A stretch of DNA of 42,262 bases from Candidatus Amulumruptor caecigallinarius (GTDB lineage Bacteria > Bacteroidota > Bacteroidia > Bacteroidales > Muribaculaceae). Of the stretch, positions 25,999 through 34,399 are shown piece after piece. The DNA is taken from positions 1 through 42,262 of the forward strand of contig JAMPDQ010000015.1 in assembly GCA_023665575.1 (NCBI GenBank). Direction: 5' to 3'. The translations under genes were made by a program, and so were the position numbers. The notes under the pieces were generated by a model, which did not search any database, had not been told where the DNA came from, and saw only the letters and a program-made list of their open reading frames with translations. The first letter of the stretch is position 1; each line of letters opens with the position of its first letter.

Positions 25999-26847
25999 AT
26001 GAAGACAAAAGAGGAACTCATAGAAGATTTGCTAAATTTGGCTTTCGCCGAAGATATCGGCGACGGCGACCATACGACACTCTCCACTATCCCTGCCGAT
26101 GCCAACGGCAGAAGCCGACTGATTATAAAAGAGGATGGAATTCTCGCCGGTGTGGATATTGCCGAAAAGGTGCTTCACAAGATTGACCCCTCTATCCGTA
26201 TGGAGGTAATGATCAAGGATGGTGCGCGCGTGAAGAAGGGGGATATCGCATTCGTGGCCGAGGGTTCGGTGAGATCACTGCTCATTGCCGAACGCACCAT
26301 GCTCAACATCATGCAGCGCATGAGCGGCGTGGCGACAATGACCGCCGAATATCAGGACAAACTGAAAGGGCTTCACACCTGTGTGCTCGACACCCGTAAA
26401 ACCACCCCCGGAATGCGAATGCTTGAGAAAGAGGCTGTGAAAATCGGCGGGGGTACCAACCACCGCATCGGGCTTTTCGACATGATTCTCATTAAAGACA
26501 ACCATATCGATTTTGCCGGAGGAATTGAAAAGGCCATAACCCGTGCTGTGGATTATTGCAAGAAAAATGGCAAAGATCTCAAAATCGAGGTGGAGGTGAG
26601 AAGTCTTGATGACATTCGCAGAGTGCTCGCCCATGGAGGTGTGGACAGAATAATGTTTGACAACTTCACTCCCGAGCTCACAGCAGAGGCCGTGAAGCTC
26701 GTTGACAGCAAGGTGGAGACAGAATCTTCGGGAGGAATCACTATTGACAATCTGCGCGATTATGCCGAAGCCGGCGTTGATTTCATTTCTGTCGGTGCGT
26801 TGACCCACAGTGTAAAAGGTCTTGACATGTCGTTCAAGGCATTTTAA
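25999..26847 (+). CDS. nadC: Nicotinate-nucleotide pyrophosphorylase (carboxylating)
   Basis: 282 residues, normal for NadC. It converts quinolinate and PRPP to nicotinate mononucleotide in de novo NAD synthesis. Motifs include LAFAEDIGDGDHTT at the start, AERTMLNIMQRMSGVAT, DTRKTTPGMR, KIGGGTNHRIGLFDMILIKD and ESSGGI near the end. The frame is open much further upstream inside the peptidase gene, but family similarity begins at MKTKEELIEDLL, so the ATG at 25999 is right. yraN follows after 11 bases, an operon arrangement. Confidence 0.97.
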   Translation: MKTKEELIEDLLNLAFAEDIGDGDHTTLSTIPADANGRSRLIIKEDGILAGVDIAEKVLHKIDPSIRMEVMIKDGARVKKGDIAFVAEGSVRSLLIAERTMLNIMQRMSGVATMTAEYQDKLKGLHTCVLDTRKTTPGMRMLEKEAVKIGGGTNHRIGLFDMILIKDNHIDFAGGIEKAITRAVDYCKKNGKDLKIEVEVRSLDDIRRVLAHGGVDRIMFDNFTPELTAEAVKLVDSKVETESSGGITIDNLRDYAEAGVDFISVGALTHSVKGLDMSFKAF

Positions 26848-26858
26848 GAGCCTCTCTT

Positions 26859-27254
26859 ATGCGGGAAGAAAACAAAGATAGAGGGAAACAAAACCGGGAA
26901 TGGGGAAAAGAAACGGAGGAGCTTGCTTACGAATATTTTCTGAAAAACGGATACACAATAAGAGAACGCAACTGGAGATGCAATAAAATTGAGATTGATC
27001 TTATTCTGCAGCTTGACAACACAATTATTTTTGTTGAAGTAAAAGCAAGGAAAGAGGGAACTCAGGATCCGGTTGATGCAGTGAACCGCAAGAAACAGCT
27101 GATGATGATAAGGGGCGCCGATATTTATCTGCGCATGCTCGACAAGCCGCATGAATTCCGGTTTGATATCGTCACTTTCAAGGGCGACCGCAAGGAATTT
27201 GAATTCCGTCACTATCCGGATGCATTCATGCCTTCCGTAAACGGTGGCAGATAA
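26859..27254 (+). CDS. YraN/UPF0102 family endonuclease-like protein
   Basis: 131 residues. The UPF0102 pattern is clear: GKETEELAYEYFLKNGY, RERNWR, IEIDLI and FVEVKARK, giving a restriction-endonuclease-like (PD-(D/E)xK) core with Asp in EIDLI and Glu and Lys in VEVK. The usual 'GEIDLI' Gly is Ile here. The cellular role of YraN proteins is not settled, though a link to DNA or Holliday-junction processing is often proposed. It is 11 bases after nadC and ends before a bidirectional terminator. Confidence 0.88.
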   Translation: MREENKDRGKQNREWGKETEELAYEYFLKNGYTIRERNWRCNKIEIDLILQLDNTIIFVEVKARKEGTQDPVDAVNRKKQLMMIRGADIYLRMLDKPHEFRFDIVTFKGDRKEFEFRHYPDAFMPSVNGGR

Positions 27255-27270
27255 TACAACCCAATACCCT

Positions 27271-27308
27271 AAAATTCAAGGCGGCGTTTTCACCCCGCCT
27301 TGAATTTT
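27271..27308. terminator. Bidirectional terminator between yraN and the RNA methyltransferase gene
   Basis: Exact 14-bp stem AAAATTCAAGGCGG (27271-27284) and CCGCCTTGAATTTT (27295-27308), loop CGTTTTCACC. T runs occur on both sides for the two converging genes. The stop of the minus-strand gene (27290-27292) lies in the loop. Confidence 0.85.
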
Positions 27309-28051
27309 GCCACAACTATAGCTGTGGCAACAGCCACATTGAGTGATTCCGCATGGTCATCACAGGCCGGGGGAATCAGCAGCGGCCTTGTGACATATTC
27401 TCTCAGTCTGGGAGATATCCCCTTCCCTTCATTGCCCATAACAATGAATCCGGCAGAGCTGAGTTGCTTTTTAAAAATATTTTCTCCATTAAGCAGGGTG
27501 CCGTATACCGGCATGTCGGGATGTGTCTCAAACAGCTCCTTTAAATCGCAATAATCCACCCGCACTTTTCCAATCGAGCCCATTGTAGATTGAACAGTCT
27601 TCGGATTATAAATATCCACTGTGTCGTGCGACGCAAAAATTCTGAAAATGCCAAACCAATGACAGGTGCGTATAATAGTGCCGAGATTGCCGGGGTCGCG
27701 CACACCGTCAAGCACAACATATAATTTATTTTCATCCACATCCGCCAAACTGTTTGCCGCATCCGGAATCCGAAACACAGCGAGGATGCCGGAGGGAGTT
27801 GAGAAATCCGAGATTTTTTTCATCTGCGCCACAGAAGCCCGGAAGAAGTCGGCATCGGGAGCCATACGGCGCATGTATTCAACATCTGTGTCATCAGGGC
27901 TTGCAACCACCACTGCAACAGCCTCGAAACTATTCAGAGAATCAATCACACCCTTCTTTCCTTCCACAATAAAAAGTCCGTGCTTCCTGCGCATTTTCAC
28001 CTGCGAAAGCGATGCAAACAGATTCTGCTTGTTTTTTGATAATTCCTCCAT
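27290..28051 (-). CDS. TrmH/SpoU-family RNA 2'-O-methyltransferase
   Basis: 253 residues from the ATG at 28051. An N-terminal substrate-binding part (RRKHGLFIVEGKKGV) precedes the knotted SPOUT domain: motif 1 LDGVRDPGNLGTIIRTCHWFG, motif 2 FIVMGNEGKGIS, motif 3 ESLNVAVATAIV, which form the SAM knot. It would methylate a ribose in rRNA or tRNA; the exact site is unknown. A TTG at 28081 would extend it by ten codons, but a -7 box (CAAAATTA on the plus strand, 28079-28086) overlaps that codon, so transcription should start after it. Divergent from nfo. Confidence 0.93.
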   Translation of the reverse strand: MEELSKNKQNLFASLSQVKMRRKHGLFIVEGKKGVIDSLNSFEAVAVVVASPDDTDVEYMRRMAPDADFFRASVAQMKKISDFSTPSGILAVFRIPDAANSLADVDENKLYVVLDGVRDPGNLGTIIRTCHWFGIFRIFASHDTVDIYNPKTVQSTMGSIGKVRVDYCDLKELFETHPDMPVYGTLLNGENIFKKQLSSAGFIVMGNEGKGISPRLREYVTRPLLIPPACDDHAESLNVAVATAIVVAKFKAG

Positions 28052-28078
28052 CTGAAATAGGCTGAAAAATTGCTTGTC

Positions 28079-28086
28079 CAAAATTA
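28079..28086 (-). promoter_or_regulatory. -7 box TAATTTTG for the RNA methyltransferase gene
   Basis: An exact TAnnTTTG match on the minus strand, 27 bases before the ATG at 28051. No clear -33 TTG at standard spacing. It rules out the upstream TTG start. Confidence 0.45.
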
Positions 28087-28101
28087 AGAAATTTTAATGA
28101 A

Positions 28102-28134
28102 TTGCACATATTCACAAAAAATTTTGTAATTTTG
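28102..28134 (+). promoter_or_regulatory. nfo promoter
   Basis: TTG (28102-28104), a 22-base spacer and TAATTTTG (28127-28134). The spacing is slightly long but the -7 box is exact. The leader would be about 120 bases and carries spaced direct repeats. Confidence 0.5.
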
Positions 28135-28153
28135 GAATCTGACTACATCCGTG

Positions 28154-28235
28154 AGATTGTTTATATAACTTAGATTGTTTATACAACAAATTGATTAAAC
28201 CAAGAGATTGTTTTATCCGGGAGAGTGTTTAATCA
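28154..28235. repeat. Spaced direct repeats in the nfo leader
   Basis: AGATTGTTTAT at 28154 and 28172, AGATTGTTTTAT at 28205 and AGAGTGTTTAATC at 28222, with a weaker TTGATTAAAC unit at about 28190. The start-to-start distance is about 17-18 bases throughout. Multiple evenly spaced units suggest protein binding or an RNA feature. Confidence 0.55.
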
Positions 28236-28261
28236 CTTCAGGATTCCAAACTTAAACGCAT

Positions 28262-29116
28262 ATGAAATATATCGGGGCTCATGTGAGTGTGAAAGGTGGC
28301 GTGCAGAACGCACCTATGGCGGCTGCGGAGATAGGAGCAAAAGCTTTTGCGATATTCACCGGATTCAGCAACAGGTGGATGTCGAAAGACATATCACCCA
28401 AAGTGGCACAGCTTTTTCGCGAAAATTGCGAGAAATACGGATTCACCCCCGATATGGTGCTTCCACACGACAATTTCCTGATTAATTTGGGAAATCCCGA
28501 CCGGGAAAAATATGAGAAGTCGGTGGCATCGTTCACTGCAGAGATGCACAGATGCGAGCAATTGGGGCTTAAGATGCTGAATTTTCACCCGGGAAGCCAT
28601 CTGAATCAGATAAGCGAGGATGAGTGTCTCGACAAAATTGCCGATACGCTCAACCGTGTGCTTGAAAAGAGCACCGGTGTGACCGCTGTGTTGGAATCTA
28701 CAGCCGGACAAGGCAGCAATATGGGCTATAGATTTGAACATCTTGCTCACATCATCAACAAAATAGAAGACAAAAGCCGGATTGGCGTATGTGTTGACAC
28801 ATGCCACACGCATTCGGCAGGTTACGACCTCGCATCGCCCGAAGGATACGCCCGGACATGGGCGGAATTTGATGAAATAATCGGGAGCAAATATCTAAAG
28901 GCACTGCATCTCAACGACAACAAACGCACACTCGGATCTCGAATTGACCGACACGAAGAAATAGGTCTAGGCACACTCGGCAAAGAGTTTTTCATACGTT
29001 TGGTGAATGATCCCCGCTTCGACAACATGCCGCTAATTCTGGAAACTCCCAATGAAGAAAATTGGAAAAACGAAATAGCCTGGCTATATTCACAAATAAA
29101 GAATCCGGTAACATGA
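28262..29116 (+). CDS. nfo: Endonuclease IV (AP endonuclease)
   Basis: 284 residues, normal length. It cuts the DNA backbone 5' of abasic sites in base-excision repair. All nine metal ligands are at the same positions as in the E. coli enzyme: His69, His109, Glu145, Asp179, His182, His216, Asp229, His231, Glu261. Unusually, the minor-groove loop KNQRQW of E. coli (34-39) reads GFSNRW here, so Arg37 is Asn, and the probing Tyr72 is Phe (NFL at 71-73). The motif LENTAGQG is LESTAGQG. Its own promoter and a long leader with direct repeats precede it. Confidence 0.95.
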   Translation: MKYIGAHVSVKGGVQNAPMAAAEIGAKAFAIFTGFSNRWMSKDISPKVAQLFRENCEKYGFTPDMVLPHDNFLINLGNPDREKYEKSVASFTAEMHRCEQLGLKMLNFHPGSHLNQISEDECLDKIADTLNRVLEKSTGVTAVLESTAGQGSNMGYRFEHLAHIINKIEDKSRIGVCVDTCHTHSAGYDLASPEGYARTWAEFDEIIGSKYLKALHLNDNKRTLGSRIDRHEEIGLGTLGKEFFIRLVNDPRFDNMPLILETPNEENWKNEIAWLYSQIKNPVT

Positions 29117-29198
29117 TTCGCAATCTCACTCCTCACTCGCCTCACACTCTCACCAACTGCATCATTATATAAGTTAACATAAAATCGAAAATAATTAC

Positions 29199-30824
29199 AT
29201 GAAAACCAAACCCGATTTAGGCTTCTGGAAGCTGTGGAATCTTTCTTTCGGCTTCTTCGGCGTGCAGATAGCATACGCATTGCAAAGTGCGAATGTGTCG
29301 CGCATCTTCACCACTATTGGTGCGGACCCCCATGATTTAAGTTATTTCTGGATTCTCCCCCCTCTTATGGGACTGATTGTGCAACCTATTGTGGGAATGA
29401 TGAGCGACCGCACCTGGACACGCTTCGGACGCCGCCTTCCCTACCTGATTGTCGGCGCGCTCTTCGCAGTGATTGTGATGTGTCTGCTGCCCAATTCGGG
29501 AAGCTTCAACTTCACCGTGCAGGGAGCAATCCTCTTCGGCCTTGTGGCTCTGATGGTGCTCGACACATCAATCAACATGGCAATGCAGCCCTTCAAAATG
29601 CTTGTGGGCGATATGGTGAACGAGAAACAAAAGGCTCGGGCATACTCAATTCAGAGTTTTCTGTGCAATGCCGGCTCTGTGATGGGATATATCTTCCCGA
29701 TTCTCTTCATGTGGCTCGGAATCAAGAATGTTGCGCCCGAGGGAGTAGTGCCTCCAACGGTGGTGTGGTCATTCTATATCGGCGCGGCCATCCTGCTGAT
29801 ATGCGTGATTTATTCACTTATAAAAATCAAGGAGTGGCCACCGAAAGAATATAATGAATATAATGGTGTTGTAGAGAATAAAGAGGGCAAAAAGGAGAAA
29901 GCAAATGTGTTTGCACTTCTCAAAAATGCCCCCTCCACTTTCTGGACAGTGGGTGTGGTGCAGTTTTTCTGCTGGTTTGCTTTCCTGTTTCTCTGGACAT
30001 ATGTCACCAACACCGTGGCCCACAAGGCATTCAACACTCCGGAGGTGGTGAACTATCCCGGCATCACATACGAAGGCAAGAATTATCAGGGAAAATTCCT
30101 TCTGGCCGATGACAATACCATTATAATCGACCATGGCAAGAAAGTGACAGATTATCTTGAGACTGCCGACAAGCCGTTCAAGCTGACAACAGCCGACATT
30201 GTGGAAAAGCGTGCCGATGGCACACTTGACATGAGCGGTGTGGATTCAGTGCAAATTGACAACCCCGAAAAATGCGCATACATGACCCGCACCGTTCTGA
30301 ATGCAGCCTCTGATGAATATAACGAAGCGGGCAACTGGGTGGGTCTTCTTTATGCCGTACAGGCTATGGCCTCTGTGCTGTGGGCATTGGTGCTTCCCCG
30401 ACTTGGAGGCCGCAAATTTTCCTACATGCTGAGCCTTATTCTCGGAGCTGTCGGTTTCGTAATGACAGGTTTGCTGACGAACCAATATCTGCTGTTCGTG
30501 TCGTTTGCACTGATAGGATGTGCATGGGCCGCCATGCTGGCATGGCCTTTCACCATCCTCACCAATTCACTTCACAGCGGCAATATCGGAGCATATCTCG
30601 GACTCTTTAACTGCACGATATGCATACCGCAGATTGTGGCGGCTCTTATGGGCGGCTGGATTCTCTCAATGCTCAGCATGCCGGGCGAAATAGCTCCCGA
30701 ATGGATGATGATGATCGGTGCAGGAATCTCTCTGGTGATTGGTGCGGTTTGTGTGCTCTTCATTAATGAGGGAGGCGGAAAAGCAAAACCGGTGGAGACT
30801 CCTGCAATAAGTGATGAGATTTAA
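29199..30824 (+). CDS. MFS transporter of the SLC45/sucrose-maltose (GPH-like) group
   Basis: 541 residues, about 12 membrane helices. The loop between helices 2 and 3 has GMMSDRTWTRFGRRLPYL, the MFS motif A in the form seen in SLC45 and plant sucrose transporters, so a proton-linked disaccharide importer is likely. Residues about 268-378 form a large non-membrane insert between helices 7 and 8 (VVNYPGITYEGKNYQGKFLL to PEKCAYMTRTV), much longer than in classic members. This insert should face the periplasm. The actual sugar is unknown. A CTCAC-rich run (29125-29154) lies in its upstream gap. Confidence 0.85.
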   Translation: MKTKPDLGFWKLWNLSFGFFGVQIAYALQSANVSRIFTTIGADPHDLSYFWILPPLMGLIVQPIVGMMSDRTWTRFGRRLPYLIVGALFAVIVMCLLPNSGSFNFTVQGAILFGLVALMVLDTSINMAMQPFKMLVGDMVNEKQKARAYSIQSFLCNAGSVMGYIFPILFMWLGIKNVAPEGVVPPTVVWSFYIGAAILLICVIYSLIKIKEWPPKEYNEYNGVVENKEGKKEKANVFALLKNAPSTFWTVGVVQFFCWFAFLFLWTYVTNTVAHKAFNTPEVVNYPGITYEGKNYQGKFLLADDNTIIIDHGKKVTDYLETADKPFKLTTADIVEKRADGTLDMSGVDSVQIDNPEKCAYMTRTVLNAASDEYNEAGNWVGLLYAVQAMASVLWALVLPRLGGRKFSYMLSLILGAVGFVMTGLLTNQYLLFVSFALIGCAWAAMLAWPFTILTNSLHSGNIGAYLGLFNCTICIPQIVAALMGGWILSMLSMPGEIAPEWMMMIGAGISLVIGAVCVLFINEGGGKAKPVETPAISDEI

Positions 30825-30853
30825 ACACACCCGTTTTTTCTCACGAAAAGCTC

Positions 30854-30910
30854 TTGCAGAATAAATAAAATGTTAATATATTTGCATGCCATCCGATGGA
30901 TGGCATGCAA
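30854..30910 (+). promoter_or_regulatory. serC promoter with overlapping palindrome
   Basis: TTG (30854-30856), exactly 20 bases, then TATATTTG (30877-30884), a perfect Bacteroidetes promoter. A 13-bp-arm palindrome TTGCATGCCATCC / GGATGGCATGCAA (30882-30894 and 30898-30910, loop GAT) covers the end of the -7 box and the expected start point at about 30890. Much of the left arm would not be transcribed, so it looks like a DNA operator rather than an RNA hairpin. Confidence 0.7.
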
Positions 30911-30937
30911 GAACCAAATCAATAAACTATCTATATC

Positions 30938-32005
30938 ATGAAGAAGCACAATTTCTATGCAGGGCCGAGTATCCTGACCCCGTACACAATTCAGAAAACT
31001 GCAGACGCAGTGATTAATTTTGCCGACATGGGTCTTTCAATTCTTGAGGTGTCACACCGCAGCAAAGAATTTCAGGCAGTTGTCGATGAGGCTGTGGCTC
31101 TGACCAAAGAGTTGCTGCATATTCCCGAAGGCTATCATGTTCTATTCCTTGGCGGAGGCGCAAGCATGCAGTTCTGCATGGTTCCCTTCAACCTTCTCAA
31201 CAAGAAAGCTGCATATATCAACACCGGCACATGGGCGACCAATGCCATTAAAGAGGCTCGCATCTTCGGAGAAGTAGATGTGCTCGCATCATCAGAAGAG
31301 ACAAAATTCAACTATATACCGAAAAACTTCGTGATTCCTTCGGATGTTGACTATTTCCACTACACATCCAACAATACAATATACGGAACAGAAATTCGCA
31401 AAGATTTTGATTCTCCCGTTCCCATGGTTTGCGACATGTCGTCGGATATCTTCTCACGCGAATTCGATGTAACCAAATATGACTGCATCTATGCCGGAGC
31501 ACAGAAAAACCTTGCCCCCGCAGGTGTGACCATCGTAATTATCAAGGAAGATGCCCTCGGCAAGGTAAGCCGTCCGATTCCCACAATGCTTGATTACCGC
31601 ACACACATCAAGAAAGGCTCGATGTTCAACACTCCCCCGGTGCTCCCCATCTACTCAGCACTCATGACACTACGCTATTATAAAGAGCAGGGTGGCATAA
31701 AAGAGATGGAGCGCCGCGACCTTGAGAAAGCAGCTATTCTCTATGATGAGATTGACCGCAACAAGCTCTTCCGCGGCACAGTGGCTGAAGAAGACCGCTC
31801 TATCATGAATGTTTGCTTCGTGATGAACCCCGAATATGCAGAGCTGGAGAAAGAATTCTTCGACTTCGCATCATCAAAGGGAATGGTTGGCATCAAGGGT
31901 CACCGCTCGGTTGGCGGTTTCCGCGCATCTCTCTACAATGCACTTCCCAAAGAGAGTGTAGAGGCTCTCGTGGCTGTGATGAAAGAATTTGAATCAAAAC
32001 ATTAA
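30938..32005 (+). CDS. serC: Phosphoserine aminotransferase
   Basis: 355 residues. It transfers the amino group of glutamate to 3-phosphohydroxypyruvate in serine synthesis, and also acts in PLP synthesis in some bacteria. The N-terminal [16 protein letters not shown] is the family signature. [18 protein letters not shown] binds the cofactor phosphate. The PLP lysine is in [11 protein letters not shown] near residue 190. The C-terminus has the [15 protein letters not shown] substrate motif. It is followed after 6 bases by serA, so the pair is one operon driven by the promoter at 30854. Confidence 0.97.
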   Translation: MKKHNFYAGPSILTPYTIQKTADAVINFADMGLSILEVSHRSKEFQAVVDEAVALTKELLHIPEGYHVLFLGGGASMQFCMVPFNLLNKKAAYINTGTWATNAIKEARIFGEVDVLASSEETKFNYIPKNFVIPSDVDYFHYTSNNTIYGTEIRKDFDSPVPMVCDMSSDIFSREFDVTKYDCIYAGAQKNLAPAGVTIVIIKEDALGKVSRPIPTMLDYRTHIKKGSMFNTPPVLPIYSALMTLRYYKEQGGIKEMERRDLEKAAILYDEIDRNKLFRGTVAEEDRSIMNVCFVMNPEYAELEKEFFDFASSKGMVGIKGHRSVGGFRASLYNALPKESVEALVAVMKEFESKH

Positions 32006-32011
32006 TTCGCA

Positions 32012-32929
32012 ATGAAGGTATTAGTATTCACAGAGAAACCGTTCGCGCCCGCAGCTGTCAAAGCCATCATGGACACTGTAAATGCATCGGGTAACGAACT
32101 TGAAGTGGTTGAAAACGGCACCAAAGAAGATCTTCTCAATGCCGTGAAGGATGCAGAAGGCCTTATTGTAAGGAGCGACAAAATCACATCCGATGTTATG
32201 GACGCTGCTCCGAAGCTGAAGGTGATTGTAAGAGCCGGAGCCGGCTATGACAACATCGATCTTGAGGCAGCAACAGCTCATGGCATATGCGTGATGAATA
32301 CTCCGGGACAGAACTCCAACGCTGTTGCAGAGCTCGTGTTTGGCATGGTGGTCATGATGTGCCGCAACCAATATAATGGCAAATCGGGCACAGAGCTCAA
32401 GGACAAATCACTTGGAATATATGCCTTTGGCCAGGTTGGACGCAATGTTGCAAGAATTGCCAAAGGATTTGGCATGCATGTTTCGGCTCTCGATAAATTT
32501 GTGGCAGATTCCGTTATGGAGCAGGAGAATGTGAAACCTCTTCACACTCCCGAGGAGCTTTTCTCTCAGAATCAATATGTGTCGCTTCACATCCCCGCAA
32601 CAGCTGAGACAAAGAAATCAATCGGCTATGACCTGGTGATGAAGATGCCTGAGAATGGCGTGCTTATCAACACTGCACGCAAGGAGGTGATTGATGAAGA
32701 AGGCCTGATGAAAGCACTTGAAGAGCGTCCGGACCTCAGATATGTATCAGATATCAAACCTGATACTGCAGAGGAATTCGAGAAGAAATTTGCCGCTCGC
32801 GTATTCTTCACCCCGAAGAAAATGGGCGCGCAGACAGCCGAAGCCAATTTCAATGCCGGAGTTGCCGCTGCAGAACAAGTGATTGCATTCCTGAAAGATG
32901 GATGGAACAAATTCCAGGTGAACCATTAA
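32012..32929 (+). CDS. serA: D-3-phosphoglycerate dehydrogenase, short Bacteroidetes form
   Basis: 305 residues, lacking the ACT regulatory domain of longer SerA proteins, so direct serine inhibition by that route is not expected. It catalyses the first step of serine synthesis. NAD motif AFGQVGRN (138-145), VRAGAGYDNIDL (73-84), catalytic Arg223 in NTARKEV. Where most members have a catalytic His (TPHxG), this one has Lys (TPKKMGAQT, 267-275), as I recall for other Bacteroidetes members. A terminator follows 18 bases downstream. Confidence 0.93.
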   Translation: MKVLVFTEKPFAPAAVKAIMDTVNASGNELEVVENGTKEDLLNAVKDAEGLIVRSDKITSDVMDAAPKLKVIVRAGAGYDNIDLEAATAHGICVMNTPGQNSNAVAELVFGMVVMMCRNQYNGKSGTELKDKSLGIYAFGQVGRNVARIAKGFGMHVSALDKFVADSVMEQENVKPLHTPEELFSQNQYVSLHIPATAETKKSIGYDLVMKMPENGVLINTARKEVIDEEGLMKALEERPDLRYVSDIKPDTAEEFEKKFAARVFFTPKKMGAQTAEANFNAGVAAAEQVIAFLKDGWNKFQVNH

Positions 32930-32944
32930 TCAGCATCATATCAA

Positions 32945-32985
32945 ATTAAAGGCTTCGGAGCAAAAGCTCCGGAGCCTTTAATTCT
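32945..32985 (+). terminator. serCA terminator
   Basis: Stem AATTAAAGGCTTCGGAGC with GCTCCGGAGCCTTTAATT around an AAAA loop. Eighteen pairs are possible with one G-T wobble, followed by CTTT. It ends the serC-serA unit. Confidence 0.85.
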
Positions 32986-33132
32986 TTAAATGCCCATCAG
33001 CAAATCGATTACACAGATCAGATATCAACCTCAGGCCAACAGATATAATCTATCCGGGATAGCGTATTGGGCATTGGCTATTGGCTATAAAACCATAAAC
33101 AGTAATTCTTTTCTGGTTCCACAGGAATAGAA

Positions 33133-34311
33133 TTATTCATACACGCGCTTATACCATTTCAGCTTGCGATAATATTGCTCCGCAGGGAGTTCTCCCCCCT
33201 TGTATAGATGTGTGCTGAGGCCGGAAATATTTTCCTTGTTCCATGGACGCCGATTGAAGTCGATGTCGCTTTCAGCATGATATTTCACCAGCTGAGCAAA
33301 GCCATTGTCAATAGCCACATTCATGAATTCAGCACCATTTAATACGGCTTTTTCTTTAAGAAACTGTCGCAAATCATAATAGGGGGATGCAGAGGTGCGT
33401 GAGTAATTAAGCAAAGACGTTGCTTCGGGCTGAACAGGGCCGGATTGTATCACATTCCTTGCCATTTCTGCAAAATCCTCAAGACTGTTCATATCTATTA
33501 CCGCCACAGTCACAGGACTTCTTTGCGAAGAATAGCTGTCGTAAAACACTTCTGCAGCCTGTGGAATATTACGGTTTTCAAGAAAAATCAGCGGCAAAAC
33601 CTTATCGTAAGGCATGCCGGCACTCCACACTTCTGTAGGATATCCAACGAAAGTGTCACACTTCCCTTTGAACTCATAAACCGGTTCAATACCGGCCATA
33701 TAGCAGCAATCCATCCAGATTAGATTAAATTTCCCGTCAGGAATTGCATTTGCCAAATCATCAATATCAGTCCAGTCGGTGGTGTATCCGTTGGAATTAT
33801 ATTCCCCACCGTAGGCGCGCTGCTGAACATTTTTCAAAGTGTGGTCGGTGAAATATGGAGTCCATGACATTCCGTGTCCCCAGAAAAACAAATCATATTC
33901 CGAATTCGGGTATAAGGCGAGGGCATCATCGATCACACGTCTGATTCTGTCAGGATGTGTAGATGCCACATCCCTGGGATAAGATACCACTTGTTTGAAA
34001 TCAGGCTCATCATTAACAGACGCATATTCATACAAACCGCATTTATCATTGGAATCGGTGCGAAAAAGAAGCAGCCTGTATTTTGAATTGTCAACACTCT
34101 GCATTGCGTTTTTCATCTCCTGCAAGTCAGCCGGAAAATCAGTTGCGAGTGAGCTCTTGTTTACTGCATACACAAGTATTGTGCGCTTAACTTTGGAGGC
34201 GTCACCACTGCCCTGTCCACCGGAAGCTTCGAGACCATCAGAGCCTGAACATGAAGAGAGCATGACAAGCGCCGTGCTCAAAAAAGAGATTGCAAAATTC
34301 TTAATATTCAT
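33133..34311 (-). CDS. Clostripain-related (C11) cysteine peptidase, lipoprotein
   Basis: 392 residues. The signal peptide ends in a lipobox LSSC with Cys21, so the protein is lipid-anchored in the outer membrane or periplasm. A short Gly/Ser-rich spacer follows. The clostripain fold has the catalytic His146 in FWGHGMSW and Cys203 in WMDCCYMAGIE. Strand and loop motifs ILVYAVNKSS and WTDIDDLANAIP fit the family. C11 enzymes usually cut after Arg; specificity is unproven here. The gene stands alone. Its likely -7 box lies at the edge of repeat sequences. Confidence 0.9.
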   Translation of the reverse strand: MNIKNFAISFLSTALVMLSSCSGSDGLEASGGQGSGDASKVKRTILVYAVNKSSLATDFPADLQEMKNAMQSVDNSKYRLLLFRTDSNDKCGLYEYASVNDEPDFKQVVSYPRDVASTHPDRIRRVIDDALALYPNSEYDLFFWGHGMSWTPYFTDHTLKNVQQRAYGGEYNSNGYTTDWTDIDDLANAIPDGKFNLIWMDCCYMAGIEPVYEFKGKCDTFVGYPTEVWSAGMPYDKVLPLIFLENRNIPQAAEVFYDSYSSQRSPVTVAVIDMNSLEDFAEMARNVIQSGPVQPEATSLLNYSRTSASPYYDLRQFLKEKAVLNGAEFMNVAIDNGFAQLVKYHAESDIDFNRRPWNKENISGLSTHLYKGGELPAEQYYRKLKWYKRVYE

Positions 34312-34374
34312 ACTATTTTTTAACGTTATCCGACTAATTTTATTGTTTCTTTCCTCAAGTTATCAAGTTGCAAG

Positions 34375-34382
34375 CAAAAGTA
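34375..34382 (-). promoter_or_regulatory. -7 box TACTTTTG for the clostripain-like gene
   Basis: CAAAAGTA on the plus strand reads TACTTTTG on the minus strand, an exact TAnnTTTG match, 63 bases before the ATG. A TTTTTTGG run (34399-34402 region) could serve as -33 but only 16 bases away. It lies between a worn REP remnant (34353-34375) and the family 1 fragment at 34400. Confidence 0.45.
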
Positions 34383-34399
34383 TTAAGGCTTCATTCTCC

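Noticed and set aside
29125-29154. CTCAC-rich run as a CRISPR or iteron array
   Set aside because: Units are 6-9 bases, irregular and without spacers; a low-complexity run.
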